Source: Diabrotica undecimpunctata (Eukaryota; Arthropoda; Insecta; Coleoptera; Chrysomelidae). Taken from it: a stretch of DNA of 64,000 bases. The notes under the pieces are model-generated. The model did no database searches and was not told where the DNA came from. It saw only the letters and a program-made list of their open reading frames with translations. Below, in pieces: positions 40,485 to 54,572 of this stretch; position 1 is the stretch's first letter; each line of letters begins with the position of its first letter. A program made the translations under genes and the position numbers. The stretch covers positions 45,515,760 through 45,579,759 of the forward strand of contig NC_092804.1 of NCBI RefSeq assembly GCF_040954645.1, given 5' to 3'.

Positions 40485-42454
40485 TTCTCCAAGAAATTAA
40501 CGCACCACTTCAATAAATCAATTTTATTTGTAAACAGGCAAAGAATAAAAAATAAAACTTCACCAGATTTATTCTACATTTTATTAGTAATTATAATAAT
40601 TTGTCTAATCATCAGAAAATGTTGAAGTACAGGAGAAAAAAAAAATAAAACGGAAAATTCTAAAAAAATAATGATAAGAAAAGTAAACTGAAATATGAAA
40701 AAAGTCTTAATAACTAGTGTTTCCACCTCTATTACGTATAACAGCTTCACATCGTTGGCCCATACTTAAAATTAATTGCCGTATTTCATTTTGGTCTAGA
40801 TCTCTCCAAATCTGGATCAGCCTCTCTCCCACTTCCTGTAAGTTGTTTGGTTGGATGGGTGTTGTTCCTAATCGCCTACCAAGGATATCCCAGAGATTTT
40901 CAATCGGATTTAAATCCGGACTATGTGCTGGCCATTCCATAGTGTTAATTTCTACCTCTTCTAGATAATGTCTGACGATCTGTCCAGCGTGAGGTCTGGC
41001 ATTATCTTGCATTAGTAAGAAATTTTCACCGATATAAGGAGCGAATAGTAATACATGTTGCTCCAGGATCTCCAATATGTACCTTTCAGCTGTACCAGTT
41101 CCATTTTGTATGACCACTAGGTCCGTATGTGCGGTCAAATAAATATCACCCCACACCACAACGGATCCTCCACTAAAAAATGTGGTGTGTGAGAAGTTAC
41201 ACTGAGCATATCGTTCGTTGGGTCGTCGCAACACACGTCTGTCGTTATTGTACAAACAAAATCGGGATTCATTAGTAAATAGCACTCGTTCCCAGTCAGC
41301 CTCTAACCAATTAACGTGTTCTCTGGCAAAATGTAGTCTCCCCCTTCGATGCTCTGCAGTTAATAGAGGAACTCGGGCGGCAATCGTAGGTGTTAAGTTG
41401 TATTCCCTAAGTCGTTGGCGAACAGTTTCAGTTCTAATTTGTATAGCATGCACGTCTCGAAGCTGAATTTGTAGACTTCGATTTGTTACAAAACGTTGTC
41501 GAAGAGCAGAAATTTTTAAAAATCGATCTTGAATAGGGGTAGTTACCCGGTTTCGTCCTTGCCCTGGTCTGCGAGTATGATCCCCTGTTTCGAGGAATCT
41601 TTCTAACACCCGTGAGACGGATGTGTGGGACACATTAAACCGACGACCAATTCTTCGGTAACTACAACCTTCTTCCGACAGTATCACTGCTTGGGCACAT
41701 TCATCTCGGGTTAAATTACGTGATTGACGCTACATAATAAACACAATTAATAATAATCAACAATTAAACAGTAGCCGAATAAAATTACTGAACAGTTGGA
41801 AATTAATATATTTATAGAATTAGTACATTTTTTGCTTCTTTTTGTTTTGTTGCAAAAAAAAACTATAGCGATAAAATACAGTCAATAAATATAGAGTGTA
41901 CGAATAGCATATACAAGGGGCTTGCAAAATATAACATTACAATGAAAATTTTTATTAACGCTAATAAAATATTTTAATATTTCAAAGTGGTGCGTTAATT
42001 TCTTGGAGAAGTGTATATATATATATATATATATATAAAGTTCATTCGTTTACCAAATTCCCATCAGTAAACATGAACACGTGTTGATATTCGCCGTCTC
42101 ATTCGTCAAGAGGCTATTCAATATAATTTATTACCTTAAGCGAGTCAGATTCTCATGTTACAGATCCCAACTTGTCAGCATTTTAAATTCAAATTGTATC
42201 GTGTTGATTTTTAAGTTAATATATTGTGTTATATTTATGTTATAGTTATTGTTAAGTTATTTACTGGTCGTGTTATTTTTTAGAGTTTAGTTTAATTGTG
42301 ATAATGATTAAATTTCAAGAGATTCTTACACTAACAGTTTCAAAAGTAAATATTTTTAAAAATCATATGATACATAGGTCGTACATCAGTACGACCCTGT
42401 TTGACTTACACGTGGTTCTATTGATGATTGGGAAGTTGTACAATGAATAGGGTT

Positions 42455-42504
<50 letters not shown>

Positions 42505-42506
42505 CA

Positions 42507-42579
<73 letters not shown>

Positions 42580-45500
42580 AATACAAATACAAATACTTGG
42601 GTATGAAGCGGAAGAGAGTAGAAAGAAGTACTCTTTTTAGTTAACTAAGCTTTCGCAAATCTTTATTTTTATCATCAGGGTGCCACAATAAGTATTATTA
42701 GTACAAATTACAGAATAAAAAATATTTTGTATCTCACTAATTGAGCTTAGTTGTCAAGGTGTTAAGAAAATGAAATATACAATTCATCTGGCTCCTATAT
42801 ATATAAAATTGCCGAACTTACTGTCCATTCTTGTTGGGATTGATAAACAGAAAGTTACTGTCCGTATTAAGTAAGTAATTGTAAAAACAAAACATATCTT
42901 ACCTTATTAAAGCCCTAGCAGCATATACAGAAGGATGATCGGTTAAACTAGGATTGAGATAAACCCTATTTAAATTCACCCCACGACTATCAGTTCGATA
43001 ATGACCTCTCGAGACGCCGTCTGGATTTAGAAATGGTATCAGTTTGAATACATATATTTTACGTAAAGTCTGTGCTATCAAATCGTCTTTACTTAACAGT
43101 AAACTCAACAGACCATTAAATACAAAACTAGAAGGTGTCTCGCCTGGGTGAACTCTGGCAGATACGAATATTACCTGAAAAAAAAGATAAAAATTGATAT
43201 AAAACATCAGAATTTTTGTAACAATGCCTTAGAATAATTTGCACAAATAATTACAGTTTGGAATGCAGATATTTACCAGTGCCTCATTACTTAAGGCACA
43301 TACAATATAAGTCGAATGAACCTTAAATACATACACAAGATATCTCAGTGTACTTCATCAGCTTCCAAGGTTTATCTTCATTGCGAAAAATTTTGGATTT
43401 ATTTAAAAATAATCACGGTCTCGCTGCACTTTGTATGAGTAATTGTTTTTCTTCATGTGCCATATCAGAATTATACGACGTTGGCACTCACCATTTCGAA
43501 AGTTTCTCGATGTTCTGCCAAATGGAATAATTGTTCTGCATTTGATATCTGAGTCCACTCACTAAGGTTTTTTAACCAAGAAACCTGTTTTCTTCCTACA
43601 CCTCTAAGGCCTTCTATTTTGCCTTTAAGTATCAGCTGTAGTATTCTATATCGATTTCCCGTCACTATATGTGACAGATAAGAGATTTTCCGGTGTTTAA
43701 CAGTCTTTAGCAATTCTCTATCTTTGTTGACCCTCCTTAGTACTTCCTCATTCGTTTTTCTTGCTGTCCAAGGTATCTTCCGCATCAGTCTATGAATCCA
43801 CATTTCCAATGCTTCAAATCTGTTCATGCTTTATACTTATAGTATCCAGACTTCTGCGCCATACAAAAGTACAGACCAAATCGGTACCTCGGAGGTAAAG
43901 GACACTATGTCCATTTTCTTACTTTTTCAGGAGAGTAGTTTTAAAATTTTTTAAATTTGTTATCAGTAAATACTCAAATATTTTTTATATTTAACCAAGA
44001 TTAATATATTATTATTGTGGTGTGTATAATCGTTTTTCCTTCCATGAAGTGTTATATACCTGAAGTTTACCGTTCATTATTTAAAAATTGTTTAAAAATG
44101 TGTAGTTGGACATAGTGTTGTTTACCTCTAACAACTTTTTTAAATAAAGTGGCATTGCATGTTAAGGTATCTACGAAATAAACAATACAAACACATTAAA
44201 CAGCCTATACTATTATTTTATTAGAGGTAAATATTATAATGTTATAATAATTGAGTAAAATTATAGACGACAAGTTTCAAAATTGTTAAAGATGCTCCAT
44301 ATCATCTTCATCTTCTTGTGGGCAATCGTTTATGGCTACATCGCTATGTGTTAAATTTTGATAAAACGCATGACAAACTGACGGAACAAAAGGCAGTAGT
44401 GCAATTAAGTCATTGTACTTTTGTTTTGTGATTGGTAATGGGATTACTGAGACTTGATTTAATTGGGCTGGAAACGTTACTTGCTGTCTTCAATACCTCA
44501 TGAAGTCCACTTCATACATATTTTGATTATTGAAATCGGTCTTATAAGAGCTTTCCAATGTGTTCTTGTTGGACTTGTAGGAAAACACATGTTGACAGTA
44601 GAACAGGGTCTTTATTAACATTCTTTTTTCTACTTACGAAAGGAGGAGACAAAACAGCGTTTTGAAGTTTTTGAAATCTGCAAGTTCCATATTGTGCACT
44701 GTGTATTTACCTGATGTTTGCCTAACTAGTTGTTGCCAGTCCCATGGTGTTATAATGGCCAAATTGGAGAGTTTCTTTCTTTTTCTTTCGATCGTCTTGA
44801 GATGAGTGATCGTCTTTATTTGAGGGTACGTATGCAGTATCCAAAAATAGCACATTATAATACTTATATTTTTATTTTGTCCATAGCAGTTATCCAAAGA
44901 GTGATGTCCTCTACTTGACTACCTGGAATTGTATTGTCAGCCCATTTCAAAATTGACGAGGCAATTTCATTTGCACCTCGGGCCCCTTTCGATTCGTCCC
45001 ACATCATACATTGTACAAAAGAATCACTGGCATCATATAATGTAAAATTTAAAGTCCAAAGCTTCCTTTTGTAGAAACTAATACAATTATTGTTTGTTAG
45101 TGGTGAAGGCAAACATTTTTGCAAATCACCAGATAGTACTTTGTATTTTGGTGACTCTTTAGCCATTATAAAGTCCAATTGTTTTAAGTTATACCGAGTT
45201 TTAGATTCAATTAGGTGAGCATCATGATCAGCCTGTACACTGGTTAGTTCATCTGCAGTAAGATTATTTTTCAATTGAGCGGTGAATGTACTGCATGTAT
45301 CGCAAATGTCTCTTTCGGGTGGTTTAAACGACAACTTGAAGGACAGATTGTTGAAGACAGTTGAACGACAGATAATCTCTCTTACTCCTTTCTCTGGAAT
45401 AATGAATCTCGTACTTTGGGAATGATTTAATATGTTGATGTATACCATTTATGGTTTCGGTAGGAGTTTTATTGATTGGCGTGTGTCTACCTCTTTGATC

Positions 45501-48500
45501 AGCTTTTATTAAACCTCCTGGCTCAACTTTTTTCAACATATTTAGTACTACTAAATTAGATACACAAAGTGTGTTTAAAAACATAACCTTGCACACCTTC
45601 AATCGCTGATTGTTCACTGTAAAATGGTAGTGTAGTGTATTATTTTTAGATTTGGTAAAATTTAGGTCTTTTTTTTTCTTGATCGAAGAGTAGGTTGGAT
45701 GTCGACACATGAGAAGATAAGTTGCTTTTTAACATCTGAAACGTCTGTCTCAGTCCAGTATGAGTTGACAATTTTTTGTCTTCCGTATTCTGGCAATCTT
45801 TCAGAGCATTTCATGCGACACATGCAAGGAGGCTTTAACATTTTTGCAGGCATGTTTTTGCCTCTTTTACTGAGATACTCTTTCCCACCAGCTATTTTTC
45901 GTTTGCGAACATTACAGGCCCAATTTTGTTCATTTACTACACGTTTTTTACCTTTTTGTTCGCACTTAGTTATATTTTGTACCTTTCTTTTAACACTTTT
46001 CTCTTCTTCTAAAATAACTTCATATGTTCATTGAAATTGCCTGCATCACTGCTTAGGGATAAAGAAGATTTTTTGTTATTGCCTCCCTAGTCGTAGGAGT
46101 AATAATAGCTTTCTCTTTTATCTTTGTTTTCGCTGGTTTACTTATACGTCTCATATCATTGTCGTCCGATTCTAAGCTTTCACCACTTAGAGGCTCATAG
46201 ATTTTATCAATATCCGAATTTTCATCTCCAAACAAATTATCATTTTCGTCCACTTCCATGATTTTAGTTCATGACAATTCCACCAGGTACAATCGTGTTT
46301 TTTAAGCTGTGTAAGTTGATCTTGTCACATACGTCATTCTTATTTCTAGGGCAACGTTGCCAGAACAACGAATATATTATATCAAACCAGCTACTTGAAT
46401 CGTGTTTTATTATAATTTATGAAAATATTTTAATTCTAAAATAATGTTAAATAATAAAAAATTTATACATGACTTTAAATTATTATGTTTAATTTCAAAT
46501 CGAGAGGTGTCATTCGTTTCTCGTAAAGTGTAGCACAAAACTGTATTGAGTTGTGGCATACTATAATAAATAAAACACACTGGAAAAATTAAAAATTTAA
46601 TTTGAAATTAATACAAAATAAATAACTTTTACAGTGAACAAGTGTGGAATTTAAATATATGTATTATAATTCGAATCTGCTGAAATAATAGTATTTTGTC
46701 ATATCTCCATTATTAGAAAAATTCTTCAAACATTTTGGACATTAACTCAACCGTCTCTCTGGTTATTAAATTTTTTAGATACCGTTTTTTGTTGTTAATG
46801 ATGAAAATAATATTTATCTGAATACATTTTTTAACGTTATTTTTTATTTAGATTTAGTGCAATTCCGTTATCTGTGATGGCAACAATGAATTGTTTCAGG
46901 AACCATTGTGTCCAGTCTGAACACTGGTTTACATTGGGAAAAAAAGTGTACCAGTTTTATTTCCCAGACGGGAAGTGTACAAGGGTACATAACACTACGT
47001 CCGGATGGTAAATGACTGTGCACACATATAGTAGAGGTAAACAACACCAAGTTCACATGGTGTTGTTTACCTCTGACTGAAAGTGGACTTGGTGTTTATT
47101 AAAAAGTCGGTAACTTGCCGTAAAATTGTCTCTGGACATAGTATGGTTTACCTATGTGTAGAGCCAGAAAAGTTATATTCAAAAGTGCAATAATCTAAAT
47201 TTCGATAAAAATGGACATAGTGTCCTTTACCTCCGGGGTACACAAATATAGCACTTGACCACTCTTTGTCTTAGTCTTTGTCTAAACTGAGGTGATTATT
47301 ATGAAGAAATATCTTCATTTTAATAAAAATAGTGTTAGTCATTGCTATTGCTCGTTTTATTTCTATCTGGTCCGTTATGACAGTTCAAAAATATGTAATT
47401 TTGTGAACTTTTTCAACTTGAACTCTTGAACAACTGAATTGCATCTGGATGTGGGTTCCGACCAAAGACTAAAAAATTTGGTTTTGGTTGAGTTTATTTT
47501 AATGCCCATTTCCGCTCCTACTTCGTGAATACGATCAAGCAGAATTTGGAGACCTTCAATATTTTCTGACAAAATTACTGTATCGTCCGCGTATCTAATT
47601 ACATAAAGTAGTTCCCCGTTGATTTTTATTCCATGTGGATGTCTCTCAAGTGCCTTTTTAAATAACTGGTTCGAGTAACCATTGAACATTACAAGTCTTT
47701 ATCTTATCAGAAAAAAAAAACCATCGAACAATGTTGTGAACAAAATGCAACCTTGTCTGACTCCTCGTTGTATGGAGATTTCGTGGGTATAGTTATCTCC
47801 AATTTTTACAATAGCAGTTTAATTCGAATACAGCTTTTTAATGACATGAATATATTTGTCATCTATTCCTATATTTTTTAGCATCTGCATTAATTTTACA
47901 TGCTGTACTTTATCTAATGCCTTTTCGAAGTCCACAAAGCATGAAAATACATATTTTCTTTCATCACGGCATTTTGGTAATAGGATATTTAGCGCAACAA
48001 ATGCTTCCCTAGTTCCCATAGCATTTTCAAAACCAATTTGGGTACCTTCCAGATCTTCTTCGCTTTTGCGTCTAATTCTGTTGTATGAGTTGAATGAATG
48101 AATAATTTCTGCCAAAAATGATACATCTTGTTACGTAAAAATATGAGTCATATTAAAAACCTGTAAACATGTTTATTCACTAATATGTTTTAGATTGTAC
48201 GAGACCCTTCGACCAGCTGGCATAAACTCCAAGTAATAAAAAAACTGGTTCCATTCGAATCTTCCGGAATTAGGCCTGTCCATTCGAGGAGAAACCAGGT
48301 CAATTGAGGTCAACATCCATGGGGTTCTAGAGCAGCTGTTTTCGTATAAATATGAGGGAACTTTCATTTTGAAGACAGTTAGTTAAATTCTGAAGACCCG
48401 CGCCCGCGATTTTAATTGTAGCGTTGGTATAAAATAAATTATGTATTATTAATGGTTAAATAAACTGATATAAATTTTCGTGCTTTTTAATAAATTAAAA

Positions 48501-51500
48501 TAAGAACCTTTTAATAAATAAATAATAGATAAAATAGAATTATTAGAAATACTACAATCTATTTAACTATAATATATAAAGTAGCTATTTCGGAAGGTCC
48601 ACTGCGTCTGATTGGAGAAACGGATACAGTAAATAATTATTTGACATTTAAATTACTTCCTTACCTACCATCTTTATCAATATACCCTTTTCGTCATTGT
48701 TAATGTCCTGCATGATCCCCAACCGTTTTTCTACGCCATCAACTTATATAACTACGCATAAACGGTAGTAACGTTTATTTGTTTCAAACCATAACTTATG
48801 CATACTTAAATTCAGTGGCGGCTGGTGTGGTAAAATTTTGGGTAGGCCAAGCCAGCAAATTACATATAGCTATGTGTAATCAGTGACGGATCCAGAGGGA
48901 GGGGTCACGGGGTCATGACCCCCCCCCCTAACTAATTTTTTAATGATTTCTCTGTTCATTTTAACTTCTGCGTTGTATCTAATTGCGAACAGAAAACGCC
49001 TTCTTCTGTACTTCCTTAAAGGACAGGAAATTACTTAAATGCTCCTTGCAACTGGAATGGTTTTTTGAGGAGGCAGACATATTTTTTAAATCCAAGTATC
49101 CTTCACAAGTCCTTACACATTTCTTATTAGAAAATAACAAACACGGTCAGCAATATAGTCTGTTTTTCGTAATACTTCCAGACAACCATTTGTAGACATC
49201 ATACCAAGAGCAATTAAAAGTACGCACCTTTTTCCCATCTTTTTTGTCAATAAGCAATGTTAGAGTAGGCCTTTCATTCATAATAATTTTTTTTTCTATC
49301 AATTTCAGTTCTTCTAGATAATGGCGATTCCAATAGTGAAACAACAATGTCCAAACACTCACTATCAACATTACTATTACTGCAACTTGGTAAAGCGTCA
49401 TAAAAACTCATTTTTATTGTATCAGTTATAAATCAATCTCACATATATAAGTTGCATACAATCAGGCGATATAGAAATCATGCAAATGGGATTTTTTTTC
49501 TTCGAATTTTACCAATTTTTTTTTAAATTTATTTGGGCAACCGTGCACTTGTTTCCAATTGTGTTGTTTGTTTAAAAATATGTTACAATTATACATTATT
49601 ACATATTTTTTTATCATAATTTAAAAGAAAATTTATATTACAATTCGATAATTACATTACAAGTGACAACGATGGTCGACGTAGGCCCGATCGTCTGGTG
49701 CCTAAACAGCAAGCATAAATACGACAATATAAATCGTTGTCCGGCAAGCTGCTTAACTTCAAACGCTTTTTGTACGGGGATCTTATGTGAGCTGGGTAGC
49801 CAGTTACGATCGGGCCTATTAATGATATTTAAAATGCCTGAATACGATTCGATGCTTTCTGTGGTAACATAGTTGTTTTAACAGACGTTAATATATTGAG
49901 TGATTTAGTAAATTTAAAAGTTATTTACATGCATTAACATAATTTTTGAATATATGTTTTTCAATTTTAAAGCTCTTAAAATTATTGGGTAGGCCCGGCC
50001 TATCCTGCCTACCCCCAAAAGCCGCCACTGCTTAAATTAGGTACTTATTCATAAATTCAAGTTAACTAATGATACATTTAGTAAAAGGAAGCGATCATAA
50101 ATTAATTTATTGCTACAAATTACTAGGGTAGATTTTAAAAGTGGTTGTTCATTCGATTTAATAAATGATGTACATTTATTACATTTATTCGTATGGTAAA
50201 TATTATTTTGTAACATGATGAGTTATTAAATTCAACTAATTTTAAGGTTGTAATATTTTCTACAAAATACAATACTAATACAACAGGTCTGCCGAATTTC
50301 TGCCAATTAGCTAGTACGACCGGTGTAAATCAGACTGCTTTCAGAGAAAAAAATATTTTGTGTGTTTTCTACAATCAGATACTGTTTATTTTCGTCATAA
50401 TAGAATAGGTCCATATAATAAAGTGCTTACCTTTTTTCCGGGAAATTTAAACGGCCTAGGAACAGTACTTTTATTAAACAAATGTTTCAATTTCTCTTCC
50501 CTTTCTTTTGAAATTCCATGGTATGACGATATCGTTATTAGATCTATCGGTTTTCCATCACAAGAATGACACACAGTTTCTCTAACGTAGTATATATCAT
50601 CATCAGCGACGTGTTTGACATGTAGATACTTGCTATCTACGTTGGTCAACATCTTTTCTAGCTCTGTTACCGAAAAAGGGTAGGTAAACGCAAAATATAC
50701 TACGCTATCTACATTATCAGGGGTTCGAAATTTAAAACTGAGAGTGAATATGTCATCATTAAGCTGAAAAATATAAAAGATTAACAATAATTACACATTT
50801 TCATTACTAATTAAAACATAAGTATGCATTATAATAGACAATATATTAATACAGTGAAATCTCGTCTTGGACATAATAGTATGTATCAACTATAGAAGTA
50901 TTACCCTCCTCAACATGTGTACAAAATACTATCAAATGTAGAAGAATACTCGCCGAACAAAAGTAAGGGATATCAGTATGACTTTCGACTTAATAAATCA
51001 ACAACTGATCAAATATTCACGGTGAGACAGATTCTTGAGAAAACCTTAGAATTTGATATTGATACCCACCATATATTCGTGGCCTTCAAGGCAGTCTATA
51101 ACTCAGTAGATAGACAGAAGCTGTACCAGGCTATGGTGGAATTACAAATACCATTCCAGCTTGTTAAACTAACGAAACTATGGACAGAAGCTTTTCAGTC
51201 GCCAAGACATCTTTTCAGACACCTTCATACAGTTAGCTAGTAACCTAGTTACTACTAAGAACAACAACGTCAGCGAAGAAATCAAAAGAAGAATAGTTCT
51301 TGCCAATAAGTGTTACTATGGCCTGAGAAGCCAAACGGCCTCAAAATTATTCACTAATAAGACCAGTTTTAATATACAGAGCTGAAATGTGGTCACTCAC
51401 ACAGAATGACCAAGAGCAATCTCAGAAATCAGATGAAATTGGCTCGTGGAACTTCAGTGGAAGAAGCAATCTTAAAATTGTACAGTCAAAAACGTTCTAA

Positions 51501-54499
51501 TGAGGTCCAGTTCGAGCAGTTGAACTGAAATCTGCTGCAATTATATTAACACATCATATGGACATACCATTTAGAGGAAGTGATGGATGGCTCTGGCGCT
51601 TTCGCAAAAGGCACAGAATCAGGAATAAAAGAATTTATGGTGAAGATTTAAGTGCACCAAAAGAAAAAATTGAACAATTTAGGCAAAAATTAATAGAACA
51701 TAATAAGTAACGAAATGCTATTAGAATTTCAGATTTACAATGTTAACGAAACTGGTTTGTAATGGCGAATTTTGCCTGAAAGCACACAAGCTTCCAAATA
51801 TGAAAAATCGAATTCAGGAAGCAAAATCAGCAAGGACAGGATCTCGGCACTGCTTTGTGCTAAGGCTGATGGATCGCATAGATTGACTCCTGTAATTCTT
51901 GGCATATCTCGTAAACCTAGAGTTTTAAAAAATATAATGCATCATCTGCCCATTTCATATTATAGCTCTAATAAGACATGGTTCACCTCAGATACTTTTA
52001 AAAATTGGTTTTTTAAAGAATTTGTACCTGCAGTGAGAAAATTTGAAGAGAATAAATTGGGAATACCGCCCGAAGAGGTGAAATGTTTATTTATTTTAGC
52101 TAACGCTACTGCTCATCCCTCTGAAAATATTTTACGTTCAGAAGATGACACCCCTAGTCATAAAGTTTACGTAAATTAAGCCCTTACATTTATAAACCGA
52201 ACCGCTCTGCGTACTTCACATTTGGTGGGATTTTCAATGGGCGCCGCCATTTCAAAATGTTATAGAACAAAGACGCGTTACCACACAGTAACGAGACTTG
52301 GCTCACACCGATGCGACAGAAAAAGGTAACTAACGCGTACGAAATTACGGCTGTGATGCGCAATCGTTCTTTACTTTCTCGACGACCCACGTACTTCATT
52401 TGTCTGCTTCGCCGACCACGATATTTTAAGTACTCGTCTATACAACCACATTTCAAAAGTCTCTAAGCAGTTATTAGTTGATATTTTTGAGGTCCATACT
52501 TTGACACCATATAAGACAACTGTCCATATAAATTGAAGTTTCAAATTATCGTTACAGAAGAGTGACTTCCTTTTTAAACAACTTGCACAAGCCAACTCAA
52601 TTCAATATTTTATCTCTTTATCTGGATCTAATTGTTAGGTAATATAACATAGATATTTAAAACTGGATTGTATTGGTTGTCCATCTATTTGTAATTGTAT
52701 ATTTTGATAAGATAAGTGACTAAATACCATGTATTTTGTTTCAGAACAAATATTTTTAGTGCCATTCCTCGTCCCACTGTGACTCTAAAAGACATTGCAA
52801 CCTATTTAGGTCATCGCTCAATGTAACTGTATCATATGAGTATCTCATGATATTTATCAGTTTTGTAGACTCTAAAAGACATTGCAACCCATTTAAGTCA
52901 TCGCTTAATGGAACTGTATCATGAGTATCTCAAGGCATTTATGTTTCCCATTAATTTTTACACCATATTCCAAGTTGTGGAAAGCCCGTTTAAAGATTCT
53001 ATCTGAATATAAATTAAACAACAGTGGGGACAGCACACAAAATTGCCTGACTCTGTTTAGAATTTTACACTCTACTGTCAACTTCCCATTAATGGTCGCT
53101 TTTTGATGACAATATAATTTTTCTGACCTCGTCTTAATATTTTAATTAACTTGTCATGATGTACTGTATCGAATGCACTTTTATAATCAATAAAAACTGC
53201 AAAGATGTCTTTACGTGGATCTCGAAATTTCTGTATCTTGACTAAATAATTCTTTCAGCATCAGTGAGTGTACTAGAAATTGCTAGTTCATCAGGACACA
53301 TAACATAATCTTCAAATTGAACATCTACAGTTTAAGTTCTTTTTGGTCAAAAGTTCCTTTCAAGACTGTAGTTCCAAATACATTTCTTTGAGCCTTGTCT
53401 GCCATTCTAACTGCATTCAAAGCATTTTTATAGGGGAAAATTTTTATTCTTCCATGTCAATCTTTTATAATTTCCTTTCTGCAAAATGTTTTAAACTTTT
53501 TAATAATTCCTTGATCGAAAGCTTTGACGTAATATTGAGTGGCAAAAATTTAATCTTTACCACTAAATATGTAGAATTAAAAGCATAACAATTTAATCAG
53601 CAGAGTTTAGACCAACAAATTCCACTTATGTTGTACATTCATTTAACACGAAAGTTTTGAAATTATCAAAAATTGGCAAAGCAGTTACAACAGAATAGAC
53701 AAGTCAAACTAAAATATGCTTACAAAAAACTAAAACTTACCACAGTTTTTTTTTAAATATTTGAAATATATAAGCGTAGCAAAGAACATCTTTAATATGT
53801 TTACCTATATATAAATTACATTATAAAGCAACATTTTTTAATAGCTTTAAAAACGGAAATTATTAAAACTTACACAATGTGTAGGTTTGTCGAATATCCT
53901 TTCCCATCTTGGTTTACCTGGTACTATTCTATATACAGGAGCCATTCCTTGACTATACATTTTTCCTTGTCGATTTAAATCAACAATGTTGAATTTTACT
54001 AACATGGCAGGGCCTGGAGCTACAAAAATTATATTTAAGAAATTTATATTTTAATGAAAATTTAAATTAAGGAATGGTTATATGGAGATTAACAGGGATA
54101 ATAAAGAAAAAAACAACTCTCAGCATTTATCTGGACTATTCGGGATAATGCACCTGAAGAAATAACAGAGTTGCATTATTCTGTGATGGCTGTACTGGAC
54201 ACAAGAAAACTATGAAATATTTTATCAGCTAGTTGAAGTAGTTAACAATTTTTCTTTATTTTCCACATAAAAATCAAATTACCGAAACAAAAGAGAATTA
54301 TTTATTTACTCACTGACAATACTTCAATTTAATACATAAGGGTACAAAAAACCATAAGTTTAATGTTACAACTATAATTGACAATAAAATCTACTTAAAA
54401 TTACAAAAAAAAATTCATAAAAAGAATAAAGCATTCTTTCAAATGTCCATTTGTAGAGTTTATGTTTTTATGTAATCTAGAAGAACTTAGATAATGTAA

Positions 54500-54572
<73 letters not shown>

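Noticed and set aside
40401..40625. Open frame rich in YIYIYI
   Set aside because: It is a translation of the TA microsatellite. The same applies to both-strand frames at 42386-42640.
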